This document shows, in pieces, positions 32,917 through 44,993 of a DNA stretch of 64,000 nt. Source of the stretch: Bicyclus anynana. Lineage: Eukaryota > Arthropoda > Insecta > Lepidoptera > Nymphalidae. The stretch's first letter is position 1. Every line of letters starts with the position of its first letter. The stretch is taken from assembly GCF_947172395.1 (NCBI RefSeq), contig NC_069093.1, forward strand, positions 12,373,561-12,437,560. Reading direction: 5' to 3'. Position numbers and translations under genes: made by a program. Under the pieces are notes generated by a model that saw only the letters and a list, made by a program, of their open reading frames with translations, did not search any database and was not told the origin of the DNA.

Positions 32917-33494
32917 CTATTAGTACGTATTTTGGACCACAGATCATACAAAATCTTGTAACTATATAACACCCTCAGCCTTTGTTAAGATTTCCAGGTA
33001 TTTTATGCACGAAAACATTTCACGGCTTGTTACAACAGCCATTCTTACAGAATCTCATTAGCGGGGACCGGGAGTGGCTTCACAAACACCGGGTGGGGCA
33101 ATTAACATTACTGTAGTATACCTGCGAGTTGCGACTTGAAGTGGGTTTATGACGGAAGGAGTTATTACGTTTGGAATTGCCGTCATAAAGGTTCATCGTA
33201 AGTATGTATTTTTAACTGACTTTGAATTTGTTCTCCCTTCGGTGAGCTTTTCTTTAAAAAAACAAAGGAATGTTTTTTGGCATTCCTTATACTTCTATAT
33301 AGAAAAGTTGGTACGACATCATCATTCTCATTAACAATCCAACAATATTTGTATGTATATTTATTTATGTAATTTTTGGTAGGTATGTATGTATATTCGT
33401 ATGTGTCCATATATATAAATATATTGATTTTCTACTTTTCTTTTTGTGTGTACACCCGTCATTATTCATTATTCCTTGTATTTATTTTCTTTTT

Positions 33495-33640
33495 TTTGAT
33501 TGATTGTCTGGAAGAGATCACTCATTAGCGATAAGATCGCCAATTGTACGTTAGTTTTTAAGTTAATTTCTTGCCTGTTATTATTATTTTTGGTGTACAA
33601 TAAAGTATATTTCATTCATTCATTCATTTCATTCATTTCA
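33495..33640 (+). repeat. LINE 3' tail with ATTC microsatellite
   Basis: GATTGTCTGGAAGAGATCAC, then ATTAGCGATAAGATCGCC, then GTGTACAATAAAG and a CATT repeat: the standard 3' end of a lepidopteran jockey-type LINE. Confidence 0.6.
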
Positions 33641-33742
33641 TTCATATTCGGTTCACTGTTGAGCACGGGTTGTCATAAAATGAGAGTGGTATCTTGATGG
33701 TCCACCACGCTGCCCAATGCGATTTGCAGACTTTACTTTACC
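33640..33742 (-). repeat. SINE family A 3' fragment
   Basis: Only the 3' end (TTCGGTTCACTGTTGAGC to CCAATGCGATTTGCAGAC). Confidence 0.55.
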
Positions 33743-33751
33743 TTACCTTAA

Positions 33752-34112
33752 CTGCCGATAGACGTCCACAGTCCGTGTAAGTGACTTTGGTTCATCTGCG
33801 GATCCCCTCATTCCTGATTCGATCACGCAGAGAAACTCCAAGACAAGAAACATGTTGAATATCTGCCCTTTGGTGACAAGATGAAATTTATCTCGTTTTT
33901 TGTGGAACCATCAGGATTCATTCAGATCCATATCGTCTGTGGCGACTTCCTAAAGAAAGAGTTCATCATAAAGAGACTCTCCTTCTCCATGAAGTCAGCC
34001 AACATGCACTCTGGTTCCGTTGCCCATAACCAAATTGCCCCACTCTCAACTCTGAACCACTCCTCACACCCATCTTTGCATTGAAATCCCCCATCACAAT
34101 ATTGTAATTAGC
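33752..34112 (-). pseudogene. RTE-type LINE fragment, endonuclease joined to 3' tail
   Basis: The minus strand at about 34110-33860 encodes endonuclease-like sequence (NYNIVMGDFNAKMGV, then GSELRVGQFGYGQRN). At 33850-33755 it jumps to the C-terminal tail (SLRDRIRNE region, then the terminal WTSIG-type end). Order and orientation fit one copy that lost most of its RT domain; frameshifts are present. Confidence 0.7.
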
Positions 34113-34212
34113 AGTGGTTAGAAGTGGTTGGCATGCATGACTGGATTTGAAAAAGCTTGGCGTTAAACTGTAATATACGACTGTGTGCTTAGTTTTAAAT
34201 AACTTTGTAAAA

Positions 34213-34408
34213 TGGTGGTAAACAAAAAAAAACCTTGGCTGAGTTTCTTGTGGGCTCTTCTCGGACCAAGGCGCGTTTAGAACCCTCGTAACTTTAGTTT
34301 TAAGTTTTCGACTATTATTACCACCATTAAATTAAATTATGACATAATCTTGACCTTTCAAAAGTGCTTGTAAAGTAAGCCTAATTGAAATAAATGAATT
34401 TTGACTTG
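34213..34408 (+). repeat. LINE 3' end, copy 1 of a family
   Basis: Contains TGAGTTTCTTGTGGGCTCTT and ends in TTTTGACTTGACTTTGATT. The same sequence occurs inverted at 60240-60440. Confidence 0.6.
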
Positions 34409-34411
34409 ACT

Positions 34412-34483
34412 TTGATTCGAACCTACGCCCTCTGAGGTATCGAGGGTAGAGGTCTGATAATCCACACAGCTATCACGGCTCTT
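34412..34483 (-). repeat. SINE family A head fragment
   Basis: tRNA-like head only: GAGCCGTGATAGCTG, then GTTCGAATC on the minus strand. It abuts the LINE 3' end at 34408. Confidence 0.6.
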
Positions 34484-35396
34484 AAGTTGGTAGGTACATG
34501 AAACTAGATGAACATTTTCCCGTCTGTCACAACATCCATTCATATGGCATTTCATTAACGGGAGTGCCTCAGTAAACACCGTGACGGTATGGCAATTAAC
34601 GTTACTGGGTACTTGCGCGGGTATATTCGTAGCGACAGTCTCATTGCGTTGGAATTACTGTCGTAAAGGTTACCCGGTTGAATGTGTTTTCAAAATGATT
34701 ATTACGACATTATTATTTTGTTCAGGTAATTCAAATTTGGAATTCGTAATAGGGAAACAACTTTGTTGGAGTTCGCGAGTAGTTTGGTTAATTTTTTTTA
34801 TTAGTTTATTTATAAGCCAATAGTCTTACCACTCATTCGGACGAGAGCAATTTTCTGCGTTGGAAATAAACCTTCAAAAGCGCCTTAGATCTCATTAGCA
34901 AGAGAGTTAAAAATGCGAAAGGTTAAAATCCAGCATTGGCGCTTTTTTGTATCAACGTTCTTAATATAATTCATGCTCTATTTCGAACGCCCAAAATTGA
35001 AAAAATACGTTCAATTTCGGTCGATTAAAGTGATAATATTACTTAGATAATTTTACTTTATACTTTAACTTATGGATACATGATATCGTTTACACATATG
35101 GGCCAACTGTTTGTTCAATGATTTAGAAAAACGTCGTAAAATGAAAAGAAAAACCAGACACCGTGGTCCGTCCATTTGGCACCATTAATCATGCAAACGA
35201 GGCCATGTAAATAGATGACGCGAAAATTAATGATACGTGTGACAAACTAACAATTCCATTAGACTCAGTTGTGTGCGGATGATTAATCATATTCCATTTG
35301 TCTATTAAATTTGCGTTCCGTCTTCCCGTTGGCTTTACTAAGAATGTTACAACAATGGAACGTGAATATACGCGCTTTCCAACGAGCCTTTTTGAC

Positions 35397-35690
35397 GGCC
35401 TCCGTGACGCAGTGGTATGCGTGGTGGATTTACAAGACGGAGGTAAGTTCGATCCCCGGCCGATCCTGGTATGGCTGGTGGGAGGCTTTGACCATGATAA
35501 GTTACCACCCTACCGGCAAAGACGTACCGCCAAGCGATTTAGCGTTCAGGTACGATGTTGTGTAGAAAAGGGGTGTGAATTTTCATCCTTCTCCTAACAA
35601 GCTAGACCGCTTCCATCTTAGATTGCATCATCACTTACCATCAGGTGAGATTGTAGTCAAGGGCTAACTTGTAAATAATAAAAAAAGAAA
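35397..35690 (+). repeat. SINE family B (tRNA-headed), nearly full length
   Basis: The head GGCCTCCGTGACGCAGTGGT has an A-box and GTTCGATCCCCGG is the B-box. The body has GGCTGGTGGGAGGCTT, TTACCACCCTACCGGCAAAG and CGCCAAGCGATTTAGCGTT; the end is GTCAAGGGCTAACTTGTAAA plus an A-rich tail. This copy has a short deletion in the TTTTCTTAATTGG region. Confidence 0.85.
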
Positions 35691-35725
35691 AACTAAATGA
35701 CTGCGCTTTACTTTTGGAACGAATT

Positions 35726-36045
35726 CACGTGTCTCAAACGGTGAAGGAAGAACATCGTGAGGAAACCGGCATACCTGAAAAATTTCTTAATTCTCTACGT
35801 GTGTTAAGTCTGCCAATCCGCATTGGGACAGCGTGGTGGACTATTGGCCTAATCCCTATCATACTGAGAAGAGTGAACTCGTGCTCAGCAGTGAGCCTTC
35901 ACCGTCACCGTTCACCGTTTGAGACACGTGATATTTCTTAACATGCACACAACTGAAAAGTTGGAGGTGGATGCCCCGGAACGGATTCGAACCCACACCC
36001 TCCGGAATCGTAGGCAGAGGTCTCCACTGGGCTATCACGGCTTCT
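35726..36045. repeat. SINE family A split into two opposed halves
   Basis: 35726-35898 is the 3' half in plus orientation. 35899-36045 is the 5' half, including the head, in minus orientation. Together they make one element's worth of sequence. Confidence 0.75.
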
Positions 36046-36175
36046 TAAGATAGTCTAAGTATAAATAAAAGTCAGTGAACCGTATCCGGATGAAATGACT
36101 GAAGCGCGCGCCTTGAATGGTCCACCCACGTACTGATACCGCTGTATTAAGGCCTCGGGCATACTGGTTCGTTTA

Positions 36176-36235
36176 CTGTTGCGTTCATTGTTGCGTTTAC
36201 ACTTGCGTTTCCTTTTGCGTTCAAATTTGCGCTTT
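36176..36235 (+). repeat. 12-bp TTGCGTT tandem repeat
   Basis: Five imperfect units (NNNTTGCGTTNN), for example TTGTTGCGTTTA and CACTTGCGTTTC. Confidence 0.65.
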
Positions 36236-37059
36236 GTCCTTTTGATAGGAAATATGTAGTAGTATTTTAAATCGACCGCGTTCTATCATTGGTCAAAAGG
36301 AAAGAGGAAGGAATTGTGTAACTTTAATGTCTATCTCGAACTAAAAAAAACTGTAAAGTAGGTTTACTTAAACGTCATAAAAAATACTGATCGAATGGTA
36401 GCATTTTTCAAAACAAAATGTTCGTTTTTAGGGTTCCGAACGTACGTAGTATAAAAACGGAACTCTTTTTCTAAAATACTGTTTAACAATCTTCAGACCA
36501 GAATATACTTTATTTCTTGTAAAAAAAGTTGGCAACCCTAGAGCGAGGGAACGACGCATGACGTCATCTGTTTTCGAGTGCGCAGCCGAAATTCATCGAA
36601 TTATAAGACGTTGTCACGTCAAAAAAAATGCCAAGTTGTCTCTCTCTTTTATTTAAATGCTAAAATCGCTTACAAAAAAAGCTTACTCGTATTCTACCAA
36701 TTAAACCTAGATCAGATATTTGAGTGTTACAAAATTTGTAATTTACAGAATAAGGTAAGTAAATGATACTAAACCGTATTTTTTTTTAATTGGACGGTAT
36801 TTTCTGATATTATGATAGGTATGGTAGGCATACGTATCATAGGGTGAGCCGTGCCACAGTAATGTCGTTTTCGACTTAAGTATAATCAGTGGCGAACGAG
36901 TAACCATAGCAACACTCTGACGACATTACAATTGCGTAAGAAATGTTCCATCATTTGATATCTTTAATGTACTGGGCAACCACGGAGCTGGCATTTAACA
37001 CTATTGTTTATAATTGTACCTGCGTAGATGACCGACATTTTGGTACAACTTACTTGCCG

Positions 37060-37372
37060 AGCCGTGATAGCCCAGTGGATATGACCTCTGCCTCCGATTC
37101 CGGAGCGTGTGGGTTCGAATCCGGTCCGGGGCATGCACCTCCAACTTTTCAGTTGTGTGCATTTTAAGAAATTAATTATCACGTGTCTCAAACGGTGAAG
37201 GAAAATATCGTGAGGAAACCTGCATACCTGAGTATTTTCTTAATTCTCTGCGTGTGTAAAGTCTGCCAATCCGCATTGGGCCAGCGTGGTGGACTACTGG
37301 CCTAACCCCTCTCATTCAGAGAGGAGACTCGAGCTCAGCAGTGAGCCGAATATGAGTTAATAACGAACGAAC
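37060..37372 (+). repeat. SINE family A, full length
   Basis: Well preserved head (GAGCCGTGATAGCCCAGTGG) and end (GTTAATAACGAAC). Confidence 0.85.
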
Positions 37373-37732
37373 TTGCCGTGGTAATACGTACCTAACAGTA
37401 AGTATACGCATTTTCTGCAGTGCACTGTACTGGGGCACATTTCTGGTGTACACGAGCCTTTACACCGATACATACGAACTATAAGTACAGTAGCAACACA
37501 ATAGGTTAGCGTTATTTTTGTCCGGCGTCTGCGATACCAGACGTGCTAAATGCTAATGCCAAAGGATCATTAATTGTTAGCAGATATTCGTTTGGTATTC
37601 GTATTATATCATCCACTAGTACCAACGAACGTGTTTCAAAAGGAAATAGGTTTACTTCAATGTGCTCGAAGCTAAACCTTAGTAGGTACTGAAACCTGTC
37701 GTTGATACTGACTTCTTGTATACCTAACATAC

Positions 37733-38250
37733 TTGCCAACGCCCCGCGGTTTCACTCGCATAGTTCTCGTTCTCGTGAGAATACGGGGATAAACTACTCG
37801 TATGACACTCACAAATGTGGCTTTCTATTTTTTTTTTTGTATTCTTTACCAGTTAGCCATTGACTACTATCTCATCTGATGGTACCTAAGTGATGATGCA
37901 ATGATGTCTAAGATGAAAGCGGGTTAACTTGTTAGGAGGATAAAAATCCACACCCCTTTCGATTTCTATCCGACATCGTACCGGAGCGCTAAATCGCTTG
38001 GTTTTACGTTTTTGCCGGTAGGGTGGTAACTAGCCACAGCGGAAGTCTCCCACCAGCCATACCAGGCTAAAAAAACCTCAATCGGCTCAGCCGGGGATTA
38101 AACTCAGATTCTCCGTCTTGTTAATCCACCGCGCATACCATTGCGCTACGGAGGCTAGTGGTAAAAGAATTTTCAAAATCGGCTTAGTAAATCCAGAGAT
38201 TACCCAACACAACACAACCTTTCACACCACAACACAATCTTTATCTCTTT
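37733..38250 (-). mobile_element. Degenerate Helitron-like copy split by a SINE
   Basis: The left part (to about 37837: CCCCGCGGTTTCACTC, GAGAATACGGGGATAAAC) and the right part (from 38158: GTGGTAAAAGAATTTTC) belong to one element of the same subtype as 215-392, which is uninterrupted at the matching point. Confidence 0.7.
37838..38157 (-). repeat. SINE family B inserted in a Helitron-like element
   Basis: Minus orientation, complete from an A-rich tail to the AGCCTCCGTAGCGCAATGGT head. Flanked on both sides by the two halves of one degenerate Helitron-like copy. Confidence 0.85.
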
Positions 38251-38654
38251 ATTAACTGACTTCCAAAAAAAGCAGGATTTTTCTTATTTTGATCTTCGAT
38301 CGTATATGATATAATTGTGTGTGTTGTTATAAGTATAGGTACAAAAAGGTTAAATAAAAACATATGAAATCTTCATTGTGAGATGTACGCTGCTTTTCAC
38401 CAAAATCCATACATTTAGTACTGCAACTTTGATGCTGTAACAGCAGAATAAAGAATTTTCATCAAATGGAAGTCGTATTTTTTATGGCTGCTCTATTTTA
38501 TATAGCGACGTAATGTATTGCAACTTTGTATTTCAATGAACCATACTCAGATACGTTCCACAAGGAGAGATTCGCGAATTCGTGCGACAGTTCCATTCTA
38601 GATATAATCTTGTCGCCATAGAGGCATTATAATAGAGACGTATCTATACTAATA

Positions 38655-39346
38655 CTAGCGGATGCCCGCGACTTCGTCCGCGTGAAACTCGATGTAAACT
38701 TTCAACTACCGCTACCCTACCCCTACCCTACCCCTACCCTACCCCTACCCTACCCCTACCCTACCCCTACCCCTACCCTACACCTACCCTACCCCTACCC
38801 TACCCCTACCCTACCCCTACCCTACCCCTACCTTACCCCTACCCTACCCCTACCCTACCCCTACCCTACCTCTACCCTACTCCTACCCTACCCTACCCCA
38901 ACCCTACCCCTACCCTACCCTACCCCTACCCTACCCCTACCCTACCCCTACCCTACCCCTACCCCGTTTTCTAATTATTATTAATATGAACTTTATACAA
39001 TAACAATAAAGCTCAAATTGACTACGTTTTAGTTACAAATCATTTGTATGTATAGTTTTTAATTAACAAATAAAATATAAGGGTTGATCGTAGAGGGGTG
39101 AAAATTTAGGGTTGTATGTATTTTTGTATGCTGTGTCATAAAAAAATAAAAACAAAAAATTTTGCCTAAAAAATAAAAAAAAAAATTTAGGGGTGGACTA
39201 CCCTTAATATTTAGGGGTTTGAAAAATAGATGTTGGCCGATTTTCAGACCTACTAAATATGCACAAAAAATTTCATCAAAATCGGTCGAGCCGTTTCGGA
39301 GGAGTTCAATGTCGAACACCGCGACACGAGAATTTTATATATTAGA
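38655..39346 (-). mobile_element. Helitron-like element carrying a long G-rich minisatellite
   Basis: Left end CTAGCGGATGCCCGCGACTT with the family D hairpin; right part CATCAAAATCGGTCGAGCCG and ATTTTATATATTAGA. The array at 38711-38966 fills more than a third of it. Confidence 0.65.
38711..38966. repeat. CTACCC/CTACCCC tandem array
   Basis: About 256 bp of alternating 5- and 6-base units, mostly CCCTACCCCTA. The minus strand is G-rich in runs of 3-4 and could form quadruplexes. The open frame across it (Pro/Tyr/Leu/Thr repeats) is a by-product of the repeat. Confidence 0.9.
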
Positions 39347-39501
39347 TTATAAAGCTGACTCTCAGGAACTTCTGGTACGATTTGAAATATTCTTCCCGTG
39401 TTAGATAGCCCATTCATCGAGGAAGGCTATAGGCTATATTTTATCTCCGTATTTCAACGAGAACGGGAAACACACGGGTGAAACCGCGCGGCGTCTACTA
39501 G
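39347..39501 (+). mobile_element. Helitron-like element, family C, directly abutting another
   Basis: Ends CGCGCGGCGTCTACTAG. Its left end touches the family F element ending at 39346. Confidence 0.65.
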
Positions 39502-39812
39502 TCTTAACAATACGGACAGACGGAAAAATCTGTTGACGAATCTCCTAGCCCAGAATCCGTGGAATACTTTTACTATCAAGTTAATTTTCAGTGAATAGCT
39601 TCATCTTGATGAAACGCTAAATTTTTTTACATAGGTAGGTATTACATTTATGTATATTTATGTATATATATAGTTTTTATACTTCCTGAACCCAGAACTT
39701 ATTATTATTTTTAATTAGTAGTATTTAATTTTGTTATTAGTATTATTTGTTTAAATAACTTTCGTAGTTTACTATGCGACTAAATTAAATAAAACAATTA
39801 GCTCCTTTGTTC

Positions 39813-39999
39813 GCCTCAGCCCCCTAGCTAAGTGGCACATCGATTCTCTTTCTACGATCGCTAACGCTTCGAATTTCGACATTTGCTATCGACAGGTCAC
39901 GTGATCAAGATCTGTCATTCCCATACATGTTTCTAGTTTTCGAAGCGTTAGCGATCGTAGAAAGAGAATCGACGTGTCACTTGGCTAAGGGGGCAGTTT
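39813..39999. repeat. Inverted repeat with a 33-bp perfect core
   Basis: Arms 39813-39872 and 39939-39999. CGATTCTCTTTCTACGATCG onward to GCTTCGAA is matched exactly by its reverse complement. It lies beside an arm of the 32.1-kb family. Confidence 0.8.
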
Positions 40000-41640
40000 C
40001 GACGCGCTAGTCGCATATCTATTAGTATGAAATATTTGTTCGTACAATGTACTGTACCTACATACTAACATAGGCTAACTTTCATTCGATCCTTTGTCTC
40101 GAGGGATAGAAAAAATCTTTGATTCTCGAGCGAAACCACGAGCAAATAATATAAAAAAAAAACATTTAATACATCTAACAAAGTTATTTAGTCCCGAAAG
40201 TTAGGCATTCAACAGGTAGGTAGGAACGGAATCAAATTGTGATTTGTCAGCTAATCTCTTACGCGCTGCCGCCCGTCGGTGACAATCAAAGCTGATTTGA
40301 TGAACGAATTTACGAATTTCTAAAGAAAAATCGTGACGAAAATACGTTTCCCGAAATGTTTTTTAAACATTTACAGTGTTTATATTTTTATTTGAATAGT
40401 GAGCAATTAAGCATGCAGTATAAATTCGTCGGATGAACTCCCAGATTCGAGTCGTAACAAGATTCATATTGAAAATTAATTAAAGTTCTTAAAAATCAAA
40501 ATTAACAATAATTATATGTATATAATAATTAACACTTTTGTTGTTATATATTTATTGATGTTGTAACATCAACAAATATATAACAACAAAAGTGATAACT
40601 GCACATATTAACGAGGTAAAGATAACCATTTTCTGAAATGACTAGTCTTTACATATGACTCCTATTCCTGAATTTAGACGGAAAGGAAAAAAAAAATTTA
40701 TCGATCAGCATAAAGAATTTCCCTTTCTAGCCAGTAATCCAGACGAGGACGAATTATAAATTGTAATTTTGTAGGAACATTTTTATATGAACTTAGACAT
40801 TGTACCTTTACTGGACTACCCTGTCGATTGCAAGGAAACTATTTCATTTCACTCTGTCCGTAGTTTCACTCGCTACGAAGCAATTAACTCTCCTGTCGAT
40901 TTTCTCTTTTACGTTTGCCGACTAATCACCTGTACTAAAAAAACTAGGAAAACTTTAGCAAACTGTCAAGGTGAAAAACAAACGAGCATTGTGTATTTAA
41001 TACCCATTTGTTTTATTTAATATTGTAAAAAAAAATTTTTTTTACGATGTTTTGGGCTTGTAATTATAAAATGCCTGCCTGTTTTGGTAGATCGGTGTCG
41101 GAAAGTTAGTGGTTTTAAAACAAGTCCCATAGACGCGGCTCTAATGTCTTAATGTCGCTCATTGTCATCTGGTAATGGCGGTCTTATTGTCATTTGCTTA
41201 AGGCGCTGTCAATTTTAGTTCAGGTTTTAGCCGAGGGACTTCTTTCGTGGCGCGGAGTTTACGTTCTGGTACCTTGTCAATATCAATCGCTAGTCAATAT
41301 CATCACCTAAAGGGCTAACTTGTAAAGAAAAAAAAAATGTGTTGCCTTGAGGTATGAAATTTACCTAATGGACCTAAAAATCCCTAGGTGTGAGTGGGTC
41401 TGACAGACAGGAACAGGATTAAAATACAAAAATTGTCGCGAATATTCCGGCAAGTTAACGTGATTTAAAAAATATAAAATGTTATAAATTGCCTATATTT
41501 CACTTTTGAATAGAATGTTTATTTTTCCATGAAAGGTTGAATCAACGGTAAAGCAAAATTAAATTATTAATTCCCATTTCGTGCTCTTTCTGTTGACAGG
41601 CAGCTGCCCGTCGCAATCACAACGGATTTGGTGGACGAAT
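40000..41640. other. Non-coding DNA
   Basis: Holds the 62-nt hairpin and a short SINE B tail remnant (AAGGGCTAACTTGTAAAG at about 41307). Otherwise nothing recognised. Confidence 0.4.
40533..40594. repeat. 62-nt near-perfect hairpin
   Basis: Two 30-base arms with one mismatch and a 2-base centre (CACTTTTGTTGTTATATATT onward). Confidence 0.85.
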
Positions 41641-41841
41641 AATCAATTTGTGTTCGATCGATCGCGGTCAGACTAGACGCCTCTCCATATTTACGATCAT
41701 AGCATTCATATGAGTTCTAGTGTGTGTGTGTTTTGGTTTCAAACAGACTTGTTGCGGGTGCAATAAATATGACATCCGTGGATGCAGCTATTTTATCTCT
41801 ATTTCGGCTTATTCGTTCGTTATCAACCATAGAGGAATTAG

Positions 41842-42345
41842 AAAATGGAGATGCATCGCACTCAAATTCGCAAAATTTTTGAGGGGGACGAGGTAAACTC
41901 ACACATCGAAAATATTTAACACCATTAAAATATTCTCTGTCCATACACTACACACAACTATAAATTTGAATTGCAATACACACACGCGTAATTTTTACAC
42001 AGACTAACAAACACATTGCTTAGACTATCCGCTGATTAAATACATAGAATATTCGATTACTGACCGATGTTTGGCTGTTTCGTCAAAAGAATCGATTTTT
42101 TTATAAATTGTTTTTATTACAAATTTGATAAAATTAAGGTTTAAATACTTTCTAATGAAACGTTACTCCATCTTTTACTAAACTACAAGTTTTTGGCCGT
42201 TTTTTAAGCCATTTAACTACACAAACCGGCATTTTTAGGGAGCTCTTTACACAACGAAAACGATTACCACAATGAAACATCGATTCTATAGCAACAGTTT
42301 TTATAAACGCGTTAGATCATAGATTTTTGACCTTTGCCAGAGGGG
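41842..42345 (+). repeat. Dispersed non-coding repeat, copy 2
   Basis: Same blocks as 9898-10305 with longer spacers. CpG-containing flank at 41640-41840 has no match in copy 1. Confidence 0.7.
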
Positions 42346-42381
42346 TAACGGTTAGCGAGGCAGGTCCTGTTATTTAAATGG

Positions 42382-42690
42382 TCGAAGTTATCAACCCATA
42401 CTCGGCATACTGCTGAGGTTCAGTCTCCCTTCAGAATAACAGGGTTAGGCCAGTAGTCCACCACGCTGGCTTAATTCGGATTGGCAGGCTTCACACACGC
42501 AGAGAATTAAGAAAATTCTCTGGTATGCAGGTTTCCTCACTATATTTTCCTTCAACGTTAGAGACACGTGATATTTAATTTCCTAAAATGCACACAACTG
42601 AAAATTTTAAGGATCGGATTCCAACACACCCTCCGGAATCGGAGGTCATATCCACTGGGCTATCTGGGCTATCACAACACGGCTTACATC
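42382..42690 (-). repeat. SINE family A, full length, diverged
   Basis: Minus orientation. The head region is disturbed by a short duplication (GGGCTATCTGGGCTATCAC). Confidence 0.75.
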
Positions 42691-42869
42691 TCATTTATTT
42701 TAGGAGAGAGGTAAGATAGACCCACGCTTTATTACGGGTTAGGGTTCGAGTGACACTATTTTACTCTTTAACAATAATCTTTAATAGTCGTAATAAAAAA
42801 AAATGTTCCGCTCTGTCTGTCTGTTCGTGTTAAACTAAAAAAGACATTTGTATGAGTTAAAGTCTGTCT

Positions 42870-42914
42870 TAAAGTTCGTTTGTCTTTACGTCTAGTAAAG
42901 ACAAACAAACTTTA
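42870..42914. repeat. Hairpin, arms 20 bp
   Basis: TAAAGTTCGTTTGTCTTTAC / GTAAAGACAAACAAACTTTA with one mismatch and a 5-base loop. Confidence 0.8.
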
Positions 42915-43687
42915 CCTTGACTATATGGTTATTATGTAGGTAAATTAAATGTTTTTAAAATGGAACATGCTCGTAGGAGTAGTTTTATTTTAATCAAAGA
43001 AAATGTTTGTATTAAAAATATTTACAAAAAAAAAATAACAATCTCTCTACATGCTTTGGTACAATTTCAGAATCATGACACAATTTATGTTCAAATAAGT
43101 GAATTGTATCTGTTTATGGATAAATAACTCGTTGTGACTACGTGAGAGGCTCACAGAGTACGTGGAACGTTGTAATAAAACATAACGATTCACATTACCT
43201 TCGATGGCCGTACAAATTCTCGCACGATGTTCGGAGTACATTCGATTTTATTATCTACGTGGTATGTTCGGTACGAGGTAATTTTGAACGTACCAATGTA
43301 AATATGTTTTGAAGGTAACCAGGTAATTACGGAACTGTTGGACTAAACCCCCCAAGGCTTTAAAATGTAGCCAGTCTCTAGGGTTCAGACTCTCAACCGT
43401 CAAGGTATTGCAGGCTCTCGTATCATCTCAAAAATAACAATATTCTTTAAAAATCAAGATTGCAATAAATACGACCTTTCAGCGATCTGTCTACTGAAAA
43501 CTATTTTTTTTATACGAAATTAAATGTATATCAAGAAATTTATTGCCAATATGTTGCCTGAAAAAATGCATATTTTTTTTATTTAATTTAAAAAGTTGAA
43601 ACAAAATAAAAATGTATATTATTCGTATTCTGAATTGAAAATTTACAGGCAAACCATTAGCAATATATTTTTGATAATTATTTTTAA

Positions 43688-43898
43688 TCCTACTAATATT
43701 ATAAATGCGAAAGTTTGTATGGATGTTTGGATGTTTGTTACTCTTCGACTCGACTACTGAACCTAATTAGCTGAAATTTGGTATTGAGATATATTATAGC
43801 ATGAATTAAAACATAGGCTACTTTTTATCTCGAAAAAATCCATGGTTTCCGAGTTATTTGTGAAAAACTAAATTTCACGCGGACGAAGTTGCCAGTAG
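43688..43898 (+). mobile_element. Helitron-like element, family D, one-module form
   Basis: TCCTACTAATATTATAAATG at the left; a single ACTGAA...CCATGGTTTCC block; 3' end damaged (GTTGCCAGTAG). Confidence 0.7.
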
Positions 43899-44993
43899 AT
43901 AGGTCGGTGAAGGTCGTTTTATATTCGAATCCTCTACTAACAGTTCAAAACGTAACCAATACGTACTGCGTTCCTTAGCGCTTTCAGTAACACAGAATGT
44001 TGCCTTTCAAAACGTACTTAATAAAAATTAATACAGCGCCTTTACAACACGTATGCTGTAAAGAAAAACTGGAGTTATTAATAAACCCGGAGTACATTTT
44101 AAACCGGCACAGAAGGTCAAGTGTTGTGCCTGCTCCAGTGGCGATCGCTTTGTCCGCAGCGTAAACATTCGCCCGCTATTTCTGAATCATCTGGCCATTG
44201 TTAGATGGTTTACAGCGTTCTAGTCTAAGATCCGGCATTAGAAATATATACCCTCATCTGTTTATTATTAGAAAGAAAGAAATATTTCAAAATTATGCCA
44301 CACATCACATTATCTCCAGTAGGTACACCAGATCATCCAGGACAATACCCTGCAACGTGTGGCATAACCCAGAAAATGGCCTCAGCTCAGCATAATGCTA
44401 CGTAACCATTTGAATTAGGACATGTAGAGCTGATTTTCAACTGGAACCACAGATCGGGTAACGTCATGAACACAGCTAAGACAACCTAATAATCTAAACT
44501 AATACCTACACTGTCATTTAAAATAAATAATAAACTAATAATAAATAACAAAAAGGAACTAAAATGAGTTAAACTATAGACCTTTTGAAAAATGTTGTAT
44601 TAGTGATAAGAAATAAACGATAGATAATAATTACAGCGACACATTGCAAGTAGGTTGCCTAGATAAGTTGCGGACAGACACATTTTTCGTATAAAATCTA
44701 GAAACAAGATCAATGGTAACTTGACACACTTAAATTAAGCAAAAATGCTTTTTCATTTGATATACCAGACGACTAAATAACTGATGAAGGTATATAAATG
44801 ACATTACTCAAATGTATAGTATCAGGCAACCTTTACGTTTTCAATACTATTTTTTTTTATTTAAGTATCGCAGAGGGAAGTAGATTAAATAAATTTAATA
44901 AAAAAATTTATCATTTAATTTTATCCGGCCGTAATTTTAACAAGCATTGTGTCACTATGAATATTTTCAATCATTTATTTCTTACTGGCGGAC

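Noticed and set aside
38711..38966. Array as a telomere remnant
   Set aside because: Insect telomeres are TTAGG; this is CCCTA/CCCCTA in 11-base periods inside a Helitron-like element.
38682..38984. 100-codon frame of Pro/Tyr/Leu/Thr repeats
   Set aside because: It is only the CTACCC array read in one frame; no start context or flanking coding sequence.
44310..44470. Possible repeat shared with 52580-52680
   Set aside because: A few short blocks (CAGCTCAGCAT, GATTTTCA.CTGG, GGGT.ACGTCA) align, too weak to call a family by eye.
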